From positions 31,105,976 through 31,169,975 of the forward strand of contig JAOWCC010000019.1 of the NCBI GenBank assembly GCA_030867875.1: a stretch of DNA of 64,000 nt. Direction: 5' to 3'. The notes under the pieces were generated by a model that was not told the origin of the DNA, did no database searches, and was given only the letters and a program-made list of their open reading frames with translations. How positions within the stretch are numbered: position 1 is the stretch's first letter; each line of letters begins with the position of its first letter. Of the stretch, positions 21,903-33,420 are shown piece after piece. The position numbers and the translations under genes were made by a program. The stretch comes from Actinernus sp. WN-2022 (Eukaryota; Cnidaria; Anthozoa; Actiniaria; Actinernidae).

Positions 21903-24900
21903 GTAAGGGGAACTGCAGAATATTGTGACACTTCGCTAAATAGTAGTTCATTTTTTGAAGTTCCCATTTATACCCAAAACCCAACCGTAACCATTTCAAA
22001 AAGAGGTTCCCAGGCAATCGACAAGTTCTCCCTAATTTAGGGCTAGGGTTCTCAGGTAAAGGACATAAGTATAACAGCTCAATGTAAATTTGTTGGCAGT
22101 TGTTAACCATTTACGTAACGTCGCCAATCACATTGCACAGTTACGGCACGACAAGATTGCAGAACATCAAAGGGGCTATGTCATCCCCAAAATGATCAAC
22201 TTTCTCTTGATGAAAAACAATAATAACTACTCAGATTAGCAGAGTATGCTTTCCAGGTATACTGGTGAAAATTTAAGACAATTTGGATGAAGGATGGCAA
22301 AGATTCGAGTGGATGAAAAATACTGCTTTTAAGAGAAATTTAGAGCAACTTGAAATCGGTTCACTGTAACTGAAATCAAGTTTCTAGAATAAGTTTTTGT
22401 AATCAACTTTACTGAATATATGCCATGCTCTACCGAAAGAAGGTTGAAAATCATAATAGAACATTCACATAGTATTTCTCTTCTATCTCAATGTGTTATT
22501 TTTTTTGTAGTTTTGTTTTAAAGAAACTTAAGGTTCAATTCGATTGACAATGCCCCTTTAACGGTACGACGACTATAATTTTTTTCATAACTTTTTGCCA
22601 CGTGTAGGAAGACTGCTCTTTTCCAGAAATCGAGAGTTATTGTACAACAGTTGCATAACAATACTAGGTTTATGTTAGTGTGGTCAAAATTGGACACGTG
22701 TGACTGAGATGTAAATACCACTCAGTCTGGTGAGTTTATTATTATTATTTTCGTTCATGTCAGAGGAGGATCCACTAGTATCCCAAGTGCCCGTGCGCGT
22801 TTAATTTTTACAAGATGGCGACCAGGTCGCGTATCCTGCCATGAGGATCATTCTCTGGTTTCACGTGGTCCGTAGATAAATAAATAGATAGTAAATAAAT
22901 ATGTATCAGCCAGATTCATTAGGCCACTTTTGATATATGCTCTACTTGTCACGCACAAAGTTTGATTATGAGGCTTTGGGGTAGATTAAATGTATTATTT
23001 TCTCATTTCACGAATCACTGAGCATACTCTGGAGGCTCGTATTGGAACCTTTTGTGCGTGACAAGTAAAGCACATATCGAAAGTGTGCTATTATCACATC
23101 GGTTCTATCTTGCATTTCTCCATTCGGTTAGCTCAATGGTAGTGTCCGGGAGCTTATCGTTCACACCGAAAAAAAAAAAATTCCGTAGGGAAAATCGCAT
23201 GGTGCTCGTCAGTTCGTTCGGAAAGTTTTGGAAATGGGATAATCCACTGACTTTTCCCGCTTTTTTCGGTCTTTCCGGTGGATGTGCGCCCACTTTTATG
23301 TTATTTTTTAAATTTCCAATCGGATGGCTTGATGTAAATGGAAAGCTGTGTGCGGGAGTATCCAGGCAGGGACGTTAAGCCGTTGTCTCCTTTCTCTTCT
23401 TGTCTGTTTGAGGGGCCGGGAACGTTAAGTAACCTGTTGTGTTATTTCGTGAAAGAGTAGGGGATTGTCTCCCGGCACAACAGCCTGGTATTCTGAGGTA
23501 CTAACAATCACTCATGATTGTAAACTGCATGACAACACAATGCGCCACAATAGCAGTCCGTATATTTCAAGACCTCCCTTGTAAAGTGCGTTTGAAGGTA
23601 TTCATTTTTCATTTATATAGCGTAATTTCTATATGGATATATTCAAATGCGCTTCACAAGGTTAGTTTTGTGATACAGACTGCTATTGTGGCGCAATGTG
23701 CTGCCGTGCAGTTTACAATCATGAGTGATTGTTAGTACCTCAGAATACCAGGCTGTTGTGTCGGGAGATAATCCCCTACTCTTTCTCAAAATAACACAAC
23801 AGGTTCTTCCACGTCCCCCTCGTATAGATTAGCAGAGGACGGAAACAAGGCGAACGACTTATACGTCCCTGCCCAAGGACGCGGCTGGATTCGAACCCAG
23901 GACCTCCCGCACTCTAGACCGTGCTCTACCAACTGAGCTACCCAGTGAGGCGGTTTGGACATAATCATATAGAATTTGAGCTAAATAAATGAATCCTTTC
24001 TTGTATTTTCATTGATTAGGTCTTTCTCCATTCATGCATTGTAACATGCAGGATTCAGAGTATATGCAGATTGTCATTAACAGCAGTGTATTAATTATTT
24101 CTAGATGTAAAGGAAAGAGAACAAGATTCTACTGTAGCCGAGACTGTCAAGGTATATGAGATTTCATAAATGTTTTCTACTTTAGGAGCGATTCCAGAAT
24201 ACAGTGAATACATTGATAATTCATTTTCTCGAATTTTCATACAAACCTACTAAGCACCTAACCTAAAAATTGAAAAATACCCTATATTGTAACTATAACT
24301 ATAATGGAGAATTTAGCGTAGTTTTCAAGTGATCTTTTGAAAAGACACTAGAGTGGCACTGTATTTTGTAGTTTAGCCCTACTTTAACTCTTCATGTTTT
24401 ATCCTGTACTTGTGTCTAAAATGCTAGAAGAGTTTATTACTGGCAACAAAATATCGGTTAAAAACACGTATACAGCTCCCCTGAAATACTCCCCGGAGAT
24501 TCAGTAGAAACTTTCAGTAGAAACTATGCTTCACTTGTGACGCACAAAGGTTTCAATATGCGGCTCGGCTTGGAGACAACTGAGTTACATTTATTCTTTT
24601 CCTTAACCACCGCGTCCCGGTTAGCTCAGTGGTTAAACTCCGGTCTGTTGAGAGGGAGGTCGTGGGTTCAAACCCCGGCCAGACCAACACTCATGGTCTT
24701 AAAATAACTGAGTATAGAAGGTGCTGCCTTCGTGAAACAACTGCAAATCGTTAGACCTTCACGTCTTCTTGGATAAGGACGTAAAATCGTAGGACTAAGG
24801 GCTGGAAGTCAAGAGAGCTCTGTTTCTTCGCTAAACTAAACTATCACCTGGAATGTTGGTAACACTTTTCCCGAATAATGTTGTGTGCAGTGTATGTGCC

Positions 24901-25754
24901 CCCTGGAATGTTGGTATAATGTACAGTGTACCCCCTGAAATTTCATTAGCACCTTAGGTGTCATATTTTACTTAACCATATTTTCATCGTTTCTTTTTCT
25001 CCCAAAATTAACTTGTCTTCTTACTATTAGATGCATGGCCTATATTAACAACAACCTATATATGGTGTCGAAATATGTGACGGTTATCGTCCTGCAACGA
25101 GGGTATATGTGATTTATTCACCTAGGGCGCAGCTCGAGGGAAACTGTGAGCTTCGAGGAACAGATAATGTTCAAGGACAAATATCAGTTCTTATAACCCA
25201 TCAAGTATTTTGTCTCGCGCATGATTGGTTGAATGCGTCACGTGACCCGATATTTCCTCTCCGCGAACGGGAAATATAATCGAATACACCCCCTGTGAGC
25301 GAATAGGCGCGCGTCAAAGAAAATATTAGAAGGAAGATAACAACAATAACCTACATTGTGGCGTCGAAATATGCCCTGATATTTGTCTTTTGGACATTAT
25401 TTGATCCTCGAAGCTGACAGTTTCCTCGAGCTTCGCTCTCGAGAACTGTTCTCTTCTCGGATCAGATAATGTCCGCGGACGAAATATCATGGCATATTTC
25501 GACACCACAAATAGGTTATTGTATTTATATTTCGACGCCACAATGCAGGTTATTGTTGTTATCATCTTTCAATTTTTTTGAAGCGCGCTACGCTCACAGC
25601 GGAGAGAAATATCGTGTCACGTGACCCATTCCACCAATCACACGAGAGAGAAAGTATTTGATGCGTTATAATCACTGATATTTTCTTCTGTTTTTCAGCT
25701 GATGACTGGTTATCGAGACATCGAGAAGAACATTCCAATACAGATCCTAAATAA
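21028..25754 (+). CDS. MYND-type zinc finger protein
   Basis: Model: 21028-21902, 24105-24151, 25699-25754; 978 nt, 325 residues from the first in-frame ATG. The frame is open from 20836, so a longer N-terminus through an upstream exon is possible. The N-terminal two thirds are Ser/Lys/Glu-rich and low in order, with charged coiled segments (ESDEEEWERRLIRQRELKED). The C-terminal 45 residues form a MYND finger: CANC, then CQRC, YCSRDC, then W..RHREEH. MYND fingers bind proline-rich or corepressor peptides in nuclear and signalling proteins. The last zinc ligand is His where the family normally has Cys. No SET or other catalytic domain is present, so it is not a SMYD methyltransferase. I cannot name an orthologue. 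Confidence 0.82.
22171..22557. mobile_element. TTAA-family element, 387 bp, intronic
   Basis: Starts aggggctatgtcat and ends caatgcccct. Flanks are TCAA (left) and TTAA (right), so the duplication has one mismatch. Same family as 9417-9635. It lies in the first intron of the MYND gene. Confidence 0.6.
22920..23095. mobile_element. diverged copy of the 12815-12995 foldback MITE
   Basis: Shares tcacgcacaaag at both ends in inverted orientation and gaggctcgtattg. More diverged than the copy at 12815. Confidence 0.7.
23120..23985. mobile_element. two tRNA-derived SINEs (family C) in inverted orientation
   Basis: The minus-strand copy runs about 23600-23945 with an intact tRNA-like head (ctaccaactgagctac on the plus strand) and ggattcgaacccagg. 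The plus-strand copy ends near 23600, with body from about 23365. Together they form a long imperfect palindrome around aatttctatatggatatatt. Further copies: 29053-29395 and 38777-39170. Confidence 0.8.
24105..24151 (+). CDS. MYND protein, 47-nt micro-exon
   Basis: Acceptor ttaattatttctag and donor G|GTATAT enclose KGKRTRFYCSRDCQ with the preceding split Arg and the Cys of the CQRC pair. The third zinc pair is here. Length and phases (1 base in, 1 base out) fit both neighbours. Confidence 0.88.
24611..24850 (+). mobile_element. tRNA-derived SINE (family A)
   Basis: A-box ggttagctcagtggttaaac, B-box gggttcaaaccccgg; body as in 14484-14745. It lies in the second intron of the MYND gene. Confidence 0.85.
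25045..25672. mobile_element. inverted-repeat element with TTATAAC ends
   Basis: 25191-25330 (ttataacccatcaagtattt) is inverted at 25560-25672, and an internal foldback centres near 25430. A second copy of most of the element is at 59871-60183, in an intron of NAA35, with words gcgtcacgtgacccgatatt and acaataacctacattgtgg nearly unchanged. No ORF. Confidence 0.8.
25699..25754 (+). CDS. MYND protein, terminal exon
   Basis: Acceptor tcttctgtttttcag, then ADDWLSRHREEHSNTDPK and TAA. The Trp and the two His complete the finger. The acceptor lies only 27 bp beyond the end of the inverted-repeat element at 25191-25672. Confidence 0.85.
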
Positions 25755-25829
25755 GAAAACCACATTCATAAGAACAAAATAGGACAGACTCAGGGAGAAC
25801 TATTTAACAGTTAGACTGTGAACTCGAGG

Positions 25830-26215
25830 TTTCTATTATACAAATAGAGTGTGTCCGTCGACGAACTATCGGCTTATAGTTGCCCGCGGAAATTTGATGT
25901 TCTTAAAACAAATATAAGCCCGAGAACGCAGCTCGAGACCTTATATGCTAGTTTTAAGAACATCAAATTTTCAAGGGAAACTATCAGTCGATAGATCCGA
26001 GACAGATACAGTCTATTTGCGTTATTGTTCAACACAAAACTGTCTTTCGTGCTCAGAGGGCACCATTATACAAATAGACTGTGTGCGTCGAGGAGCTTTC
26101 GGCTGATAGTTGCCCGCGGAAATTTGATGTTCTTAAAACAAATATAAGCCCGAGAACGAAGTTCGAGGGCTTATATGCTAGTTTTAAGAACATAAAATTT
26201 TCCGTGTACTCCATA
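25830..26215. mobile_element. pair of palindromic repeats in tandem
   Basis: Two copies of a palindrome (ttgatgttcttaaaacaaat ... gttttaagaacatcaaa) at about 25838-26040 and 26060-26215, starting acaaatagastgtgtscgtcg. The second copy lacks its right outer end. Confidence 0.75.
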
Positions 26216-26447
26216 CTTTTATAGCTATCGATTAATTTCGAGAGAAATTATCAAAAGCAAGTTAGGAGTGCCGTGCCCAAGTTAGGAGTACCGTGCCCAA
26301 GTTACGAGTGCCGTGCTCAAGTTAGGAGTACCGTGCTCAAGTTACGAGTGCCGTGCCCATGTTAGGAGTGCCGTGCCCAAAATGCTTCCCGTGTACTCCA
26401 TACTTTTATAGCTATCGATTAATTTCGAGAGAAATTATCAAAAGCAA
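26201..26447. repeat. six 20-bp tandem units between 60-bp direct repeats
   Basis: 26261-26380 is exactly six units of gttaggagtgccgtgcccaa with single-base variants. It is bracketed by two near-identical direct repeats at 26201-26260 and 26388-26447 (ccatacttttatagctatcg inside each). Confidence 0.93.
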
Positions 26448-26493
26448 TTCTCTGGTAGATTTTTATCTGCGCGCGCTCGTTCCCCGAAATCAG

Positions 26494-27168
26494 ATTGCCA
26501 ATTTGCCGACACTCACAAAACCGAAGAACATGTACAAATTGTAAGTTATTTAATATAAAAGAGTACTTATTAATAACACTTACTCTAAGAGTTTTATGAA
26601 AGTTTTTACTTTTTGTGGCAAACCAGTTAATCGAAGAAATAGTTAACTGAGAAAGAGTTCTTTGGGGTAGTAAAGTTTCTCATAAGTTTGGTTGGAACAT
26701 TTTGACAAGCACCAAACTAAAAAGCGCACCTCAAAGAATTTCGCTGGTGTTTTACCAGAAGTTGGTCTTGGATTTATTTTGTTTAACAAATTTACGATAG
26801 TTTACCGTGAGATTACGCAACACGTGGTAAATCAGAGGACATACCACGGTAAACTAGCGTAATTTTGTTTTTTTACAAAAAACGAATCGTCCAGCGGAAG
26901 AGCGCTATCAAGCAATCCGTGACGCGAGTAATGACGCGTTGTGTGGTATGTACTTACATCCAATGGCAATAAGCCAATCAGAAAACGAGAAACTGCAGTT
27001 GTAAAATTCTCTTTTGTTTGTTCATTCATTTCCAGAAACTACCAAAAACTGTACGAGAACGAAAGTAATCACTTTGGGATGAAACATGTAGTATGTACCG
27101 ATTTTTTTACAAATCCTCCCGAGGCCCGAGGGGAAATTTATTCGCTAATGTCATGCTCCACTTTGTAA
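26494..27168 (+). CDS. candidate terminal exon pair (weak)
   Basis: 26494-26540 has acceptor tcgttccccgaaatcag and donor GTAAGTT. 27036-27168 has acceptor ttcattcatttccag and ends in TAA. Read as IANLPTLTKPKNMYK then LNYQKLYENESNHFGMKHVV and on to the stop, the phases join exactly. No family was recognised and no upstream exon was linked. It may be an alternative 3' end of the MYND gene or of another plus-strand gene, or a chance pairing. Confidence 0.3.
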
Positions 27169-27788
27169 TACCATTATCACCGAGGAATGTTAGTTTTCTG
27201 TGCCTGAACCACAAGCAGAGGCGAATCCAGGTGCGAGTTCAGGCCACCTCCCCCCAATATGACTCACTGAACCCCCCTTCCACAAACTCCCGAACCGCTC
27301 TCCGGTCCTGATGACGTCACAGTTGAGTTGCTTTCGAAACTTCGTTATACTTGATTGAGAATGACCCTGGCTTCCCTTGGGGACGTGTGTTGTTTTTAAG
27401 AAGAATAACACTAGAATACGATTTAATTATGTGGATGACTAAATATTCAAGGAAGCATGCGAAAAGTTTAATTACGTCACATTTATGGTTTCTCCCACAT
27501 GGAAGAAGCGGGTTTGAGAAATGTAGAGAACAGCTCTGTTGAGCCAACAACTGGTAGTGTAACACGTCATTTGTCCCTAGCAGGGCGCAATGCCTTCCAC
27601 AACCCGCAATGCCTTCCACAACCCGGTGTGCCAAGGGACAGGCCAATCAGTGTCCCTCATCGGCATGCATGCCCTTCTAATTTTCCTCTCGTATGTCAAT
27701 GAGGGAAAATTAGAACAAGTATACATACTGATCTTTTTATTTCTAACGGAACCTGAAGCAACCGTAGGGCCTACTGGAATTTAGCGTG
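27169..27788. other. spacer
   Basis: Contains a short direct duplication caatgccttccacaacccg near 27588-27625. No gene or clear element was seen. Confidence 0.4.
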
Positions 27789-27955
27789 TTGGTTTTTGTA
27801 GAGAGAGGAAAACAGTAGGATCCGGAGAAAAACCATCGGCGCAAGGGCGAGATACCAACAAACTCGACTTTCATACGGCGCCGCGTCCGGGAATCGAACC
27901 TGGATCACAGAGGTGAGAGGCGAAGTGCTTAACCACTGCACCACCCCGGCACCCC
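27789..27955 (-). mobile_element. tRNA-derived SINE (family B)
   Basis: On the minus strand the head reads ggtgcagtggttaagcac ... caggttcgattcccgg. The body shares ggtttttctccgg with 11991-12190. Acceptor-stem pairing is poor, so not a working tRNA. Confidence 0.8.
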
Positions 27956-29052
27956 CAGATTAGTGAGTTTAGAGATTAAATGTCCCTGAACAAACAAAGA
28001 AAACCGAGGTGATCATAGTATTACCATAGGCAAACCACACTAATGAAGTGAAAACTATAATAAAACGTGTTTACATATTGTTTGTGAAGTGAAAACGAGA
28101 ATAAAACGTGTTTTACGTACTTTTTGTGAATTTGTCATTTTTTACCCTCCCTCCCCTCCCCCCTACTTTTAAGACTGCTCAATTCAAATTCAAACTATAA
28201 CGTTATAGTTCGTGAATTAGATGTATACATGAGTTAGAAGTACTGCAAATAATAGCAACAAAACCAGGGTTATGTAATAGCCAACTTTTGATATGCTTTA
28301 CGTGTCGTGAAGCATATATCTTGTACTTCTCACTAGTATCCGCTGACCAAATGATTGAAGTCGCTGCGTCCGTGGACTGGAGACTGGGTACTCTGAACTC
28401 GGAGAAAGCATTTCAATATACAACTAGTCGAAAGTGTGGATCTCACAAAAGCAATCTTAAATAACGTTAAAGGAGAACTGAAGCCTAAAATCAACTTTAG
28501 CTCAATGAGTAGATCTAACCATGAAAAGACTCGTACCAAAATTTATTTGACTGTGTCTTGCGTCAAAGGAAAGAAAATCTGCAAATCTTCCTCCCAACGT
28601 ATCGCCGCTAAGTACAGACGGCTCAATTCCTGTAATCTGTGACATGATGGGGAATAAATTAATTTTGTCATGTTGTTTTCGGCTTTGAATAGATGGACTA
28701 ACGACTCATAATTGCGCACCATAGTAAGCTGTGGTTGTTTTCCTTGGTATGCATGACGTACCATACGGGGGGAAAAACACTGAATTGAGCCGCCACACAA
28801 ACTAGCTTTATCAGCGGAGAATCTGCTATTTTCGACCTTCTAAACGTATTTCCTCTTTTTAGACGTGCACCACAAAGAAATAAAATGGCAGAACTTATTT
28901 CTCTTGAATACAGGTTTGTATAGTCGTCGGATTGATTTAGGGTTCAGTTCTCCTTTTAGTTAACCACTGTAATGAACTTAATTAATGTGAGTTCGTCAGG
29001 AAATAAAAAACTTGGTAAGAATCTGGCCTTTAAAATATACCCAAGAGTGTCA
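27956..29052. other. spacer
   Basis: Apart from the weak exon at 28862-28913 and a fragment of the tttacttgtcacgcac family near 28290, nothing is recognised. Confidence 0.4.
28862..28913 (+). CDS. possible isolated short exon (weak)
   Basis: Acceptor gtatttcctctttttag and donor G|GTTTGT enclose 52 nt that read VHHKEIKWQNLFLLNT in phase 1-1. No neighbour exon or family supports it. Confidence 0.2.
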
Positions 29053-29395
29053 AAAGGTAAAGGTATTCATTTATTTAGCGCAAATTCTATATGAATATAT
29101 TCAAATGCGCTTCATTGCGGACTGCAATGTGCTGCCGTGCAGTTTACAATCATGAGTTATTATTAGTACCTCGGAATACCTAGCTGTTGTGTCGGGAGAC
29201 AATCCTCTACTCCGCTTTCTCGAAATAACGCAACAGGTTCTTTCACGTCCCCCTCGTATAGATTAGAAGAGGAAGGAGACAAGGCCAGCTACTTATACGT
29301 CCCTGCCCAAGGACGCGGCTGGTATTCGAACCCCCGACCTCTTACGTTTGACCGTGCTCTACCAACTGAGCTAACCAGTGAAGCGGTCGCTAACC
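29053..29395 (-). mobile_element. tRNA-derived SINE (family C)
   Basis: Ends aaaggtaaaggtattcattt (3' end, plus-strand view) and ctctaccaactgagctaacc (tRNA-like head). Near-complete copy; compare 38777-39170 and 23600-23945. Confidence 0.88.
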
Positions 29396-29833
29396 ATTGA
29401 GGCGGTGAGTGTCCCTTACGATATTTGCTAACTTTATCAATGATACTTGGCTAGAACATATCTGCGAATAGTCCAGTTACTCATTCCGCAAGATCATAGA
29501 ATTACCAATGATGCGATGGGTATAGATGCTTATACTGAACGTTAGTCTCGTTCTGATCAAGTTGTAAGGGGTGGACCATTAGAAATCCTGGGAGGGGAGG
29601 TGGGTAGTCCAAAAAATAAATTCGTGCAGGGCTAAATGTCCCAAAAGAAAATTCCTGCAAAGCACTAAGGCACAAAAAAAAATCGTGCAAAGGAACCGAT
29701 GCATTGTTCAAATTTTGTTTTGAAAAAATTCTAGCAATTCAGTTTTACCAATTCAAAATATAGTTCTAAAGATTACCCACACAGTCTGTAAGGCCAGATA
29801 AAAACAATACTTGGTTAGCGTCCCCTGCTCCTA

Positions 29834-32468
29834 GGCTCGGTTTCAGCCGTTGGGGTGTCGTTTCTCCAAAGCCTCCCCCCACTAACGGCTGGGCGCGCGG
29901 TCAACACACCGTGTCCGTGACGTCAGCTAATTAAAATCCAATATTATTCAATTTGCGTGTTTTGAAAAGAAAAGCCGTTTTCCTTTCACGACTGTAGCGT
30001 AGGCTCTAAACTTTCAAAACACACTGGACTCAGTAAACTAAAACTCCAAGTGTGAAATGAATTATCAAGAACAAGCACCATTTAAAATTATTGAGAAACT
30101 AGGCTAAATTATGTGTTACTCTGTAATATAATAGTGCCGCTCAAGACACCTCGCTGACAGACGATTAAAAGCCGAAATACGTGGATAAAGTTCAGATATT
30201 ATCTCGGAACTATTCTGAGCTAGAGTCGAGTATTCCCGCTCAGTACTTGTGTAGAGTATGTTTTGGAGACCTTAAAAAATACATAGGACTTAAAGAATTG
30301 TAAAACTCGTTTGATGCAGCGACTTTCAAGTGAATTGTGATCGCAGAGTTAAACACGTAAACGTGGCCTGAGTCAGACGTGATTTCCTCTCTTATAACTC
30401 TTTTAATATGGAGTCGTTCATCTTTTCGTCTCCGATAAAGGCAGCACTAATTTTCTTCGAAGTAAGAATGGCTACCTGGTCTTGCATAGGCAAATAAATG
30501 ACTGAACATTACGGATTTCGTGACCTTCGTTTCGAGCTTGGTACAAGTGACGGTTTCCCAAGTGACTTTCCAAACCCGGTGCGTACTGACACAGTGTCTT
30601 CACCCAAAACTAACTCTCTTACTGCTTCCTTGTTTGAATCCTTGAATTATTCGAAAGCAAACTTTTCCAAAGCAAATTTAAACGCTTTTTGGAACAGCGA
30701 TTCAAAGCTTCTAGTCCGGTTTTGAAAAGTTTACAATATAAATTATGCAAATCAATTCAGTATTAACAGTTTTATTTGCCAACAAAAAATAATAATAAAT
30801 GATTACAAAAGTAATTAACAAAATGGCGAGGAAGCCCAAAAAGAAACCAGAAGGCTTATGAAGCATTGGGCTGCCTCTTTACAATATATGTGTATATAGA
30901 ACAAAGTGGGAGTGGCGCGAAAAGAAAAATAACAGAATGGAGAAAATCACACTATAAAGATAACAATTTATACAGTATTGAGGTAACACGTATATGAAAA
31001 AAATAATGAATAAATAATAAGCGATTTCAAAGACGGGAGAAGAGATACTTTTTCAGCTTGGATTGAAACGAGGAAACGGTCATGGCATCACGAATGTCTG
31101 CGTTCAGCGAGTTAAAAAATACTGGACCCTGATAATAAACAGAAAACTGTCTAATTTTGGTTCTACATAAAGGAATATAAAAAAGTTTAGAATGTCTAGT
31201 ATTATAATTGTGAACTTGATAAATTCGTAGAAAAGATTTGTCAAAACTTCTAGGTAATAAATTATTTTTGAACAGGAACATGAACTTTCCTAAATTGAAT
31301 AAGTAAATATCTTCAAATTTCAGAATCATATTTTTTTTGAATATAGGGTCAGTATGCGCATCAAATGCCTCATTATTAATAACTCGCACTACGCGTTTTT
31401 GAAGCAGAACAATACGATTAAGGTTGGATGGATAGGTAGAGCCCCAGACTGTGATACAATATTGAAGATATGGATAAACTAAGGAATAGTATAAAGTACG
31501 TAATGCTGGCTTGGAAAGGCAAAAACTTTGTATATAATTCCTATTGATTTTGATATTTTACTGGCAAGATGGGAGATGTGAGACTTCCAAGTCATATTTT
31601 CGTCCAAGATCACCCCCAGGAATACGACCTCATTAACCTTGTCAATCCTAACATTGTTTATTTCTATCGCCAGATCAAATGTTTGCCTTCTCTGCCTTGG
31701 TCTAAAAATCATATAGTTGGATTTTTTTACATTCACCGATAACTTACTAGCCCTAAACCAATCCGATAGCCCAGCCATTTCTGTATTGACTGCATTCGAC
31801 AGACAAGATAAATCATGAGAAAAAAATAAATTAGTGTCATCAGCAAATAAAACCAGATCAAAAACATTGGAGACGTTACAGAGATCATTGATGTATATTA
31901 AAAAGAACAGTGGACCTAGGATTGAACATTGTGGAATACCACACTTAATACCATTAAACGAAGAACAGGTACCATTATATTCAACGTATTGGAATCTATT
32001 AAAGAAGTAATTCTTTATCCATTCAAGGGCCAATCCGCGGATTCCATAGTGTTGAAGTTTATCAAACAGAATCTCATGGTTGACCGTATCAAATGCCTTG
32101 GAAAGGTCTAGAAAAATCCCCACTGTGAATTTTGTTTGGTCAATAGCAGATGTAATTTTGTTGAATAAATGAAGGAGAGCCAGGGAGGTTGAATGTTTTT
32201 TTCTAAAGCCGTACTGATTATGAAACAAAATATCATGTCTGTCTAAATACTGCAATAAGCGATTATAGAAGACCCTTTCGAGCAGTTTCGAGAAGATTGG
32301 TAAAACCGAGACTGGCCTATAATTAGGAAATAATCTATTTCAGCGACAGGATTTGAGTGGCAAGTTTTTGATTGGCTAAAAACCGACAATGCCTCAGCTC
32401 GCGCGCCCAGCCGTGAGTGGGGAGAGGATCGCGGGCTCACCGAAACCCCCACGGCTGGAAACCGAGCC
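29834..32468. mobile_element. third-level nested inverted-repeat element
   Basis: TIR ggctcggtttcagccgt, mirrored by acggctggaaaccgagcc; similarity continues about 75 bp to cggctgggcgcgcg. TA flanks both ends. The left end abuts the level-two TIR while the right end has about 290 bp between, so the left arm may have been shortened. 30498-30725 carries an unrecognised 75-codon ORF. Confidence 0.65.
31027..32335 (-). pseudogene. LINE reverse transcriptase, 5' truncated, one frameshift
   Basis: L2/CR1/Jockey-like RT. The part 32255-31479 holds the RT core: NQYGFRKKHSTSLALLH, LDLSKAFDTVNHEIL, GIPQCSILGPLFFLIYIN and the catalytic FADD. A frameshift near 31515 separates it from the C-terminal domain (31390-31027: HNYNTRHSKLFYIP and FNSLNADIRDAM). 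The linking sequence (ALRTLYYSLVYPYLQYC, ...WGSTYPSNLN...) is intact in the other frame, so only one lesion is visible here. The 5' end stops at about 32335 before the endonuclease, as in reverse-transcription truncation. Expected VPQGS is IPQCS. Confidence 0.88.
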
Positions 32469-33420
32469 TACCCTAGTCCCCGCCCGACCTGAGAAATGTC
32501 CCCGTTCTCTAATTTATTTTTATTTTTAATTTTTTATAAAAAAAACTTTAGAAAGTGTAAATGCGCCCGCGAACACCAATTCTTGAACCCAGACCCCTAC
32601 ATGTACCACTTAAAATATGCGCCGGTGCATTAAATATTTTAACATCGACGCCATTTTGTTTCTACAACACGAGGTGAGTCAGAATAATATCTAGTCAAGA
32701 CAAAATAAACTTCACATAGAAAATAAATAAAATAAAAACCTCCCTCCCTACCTGGAAACATTGAAATGGGTGGACGCTAAACAAGTATTTTTTTATCTGG
32801 CCTAACTGATTTTCTCCCAAACCTCCCCAACCTTCATAACAATAGTTTAGTCACTGTTGTCATGGAAATATCAACTGGCCTTAATTCCCCCGATACCGGT
32901 AGCAAACCACAAGAATAAACACGCTCAAATGTTTGGCCAAGAGAGAAGTTTATTGCGGTCTAAAACACTAGACAAGCTAAAAATAGCTATATCATTGGCA
33001 AATAAAGGCTTCTCTGCAGTTACTGAAGCCTCAAATTATTCTCTGATGCCAGCAGTTTTTGCAACCGAGTTTAACGTCAGGTTTCATTGAGTAAACTTCA
33101 ATGTCCACATTTTCAAAGATTACAGAGTCTGTGCCAGCAATTTAGAGCACATAGAAATATTTTCATGTATTGGCTTGTGTAAAACACCATGGACAATGAA
33201 ATCTTGGGGTATGCATTTTTGATTTGGCCTGAATCGGAGCCAAGCAATGAAATTCCTCACATCACTGGGCTCGTTACAAAAAAACTGCGGCTCAAAGTAA
33301 ATAAACAAGTCAAGGAATGTAAAGCAAATTACTATAAAGATCTGATTAGACAAAACAAAGAAATTCAGGTGCTCTATGGAAAGCTATAAATAATTGACTT
33401 GCCGTAATAAGATCTAATAA

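Larger units (their letters stand above)
29792..32802. mobile_element. second-level nested TIR element with TAA duplication
   Basis: TIR ggccagataaaaacaatact, inverted at the right end with small changes, extending to ttagcgtcc. TAA at 29789-29791 and 32803-32805. It lies wholly inside 29568-36004. Confidence 0.75.

Noticed and set aside
21252..22110. Large minus-strand ORFs opposite the MYND exon
   Set aside because: Antisense shadows of a real coding exon.
23875..23945. tRNA gene on the minus strand
   Set aside because: It is the head of SINE family C, with the same body repeated at 29053 and 38777.
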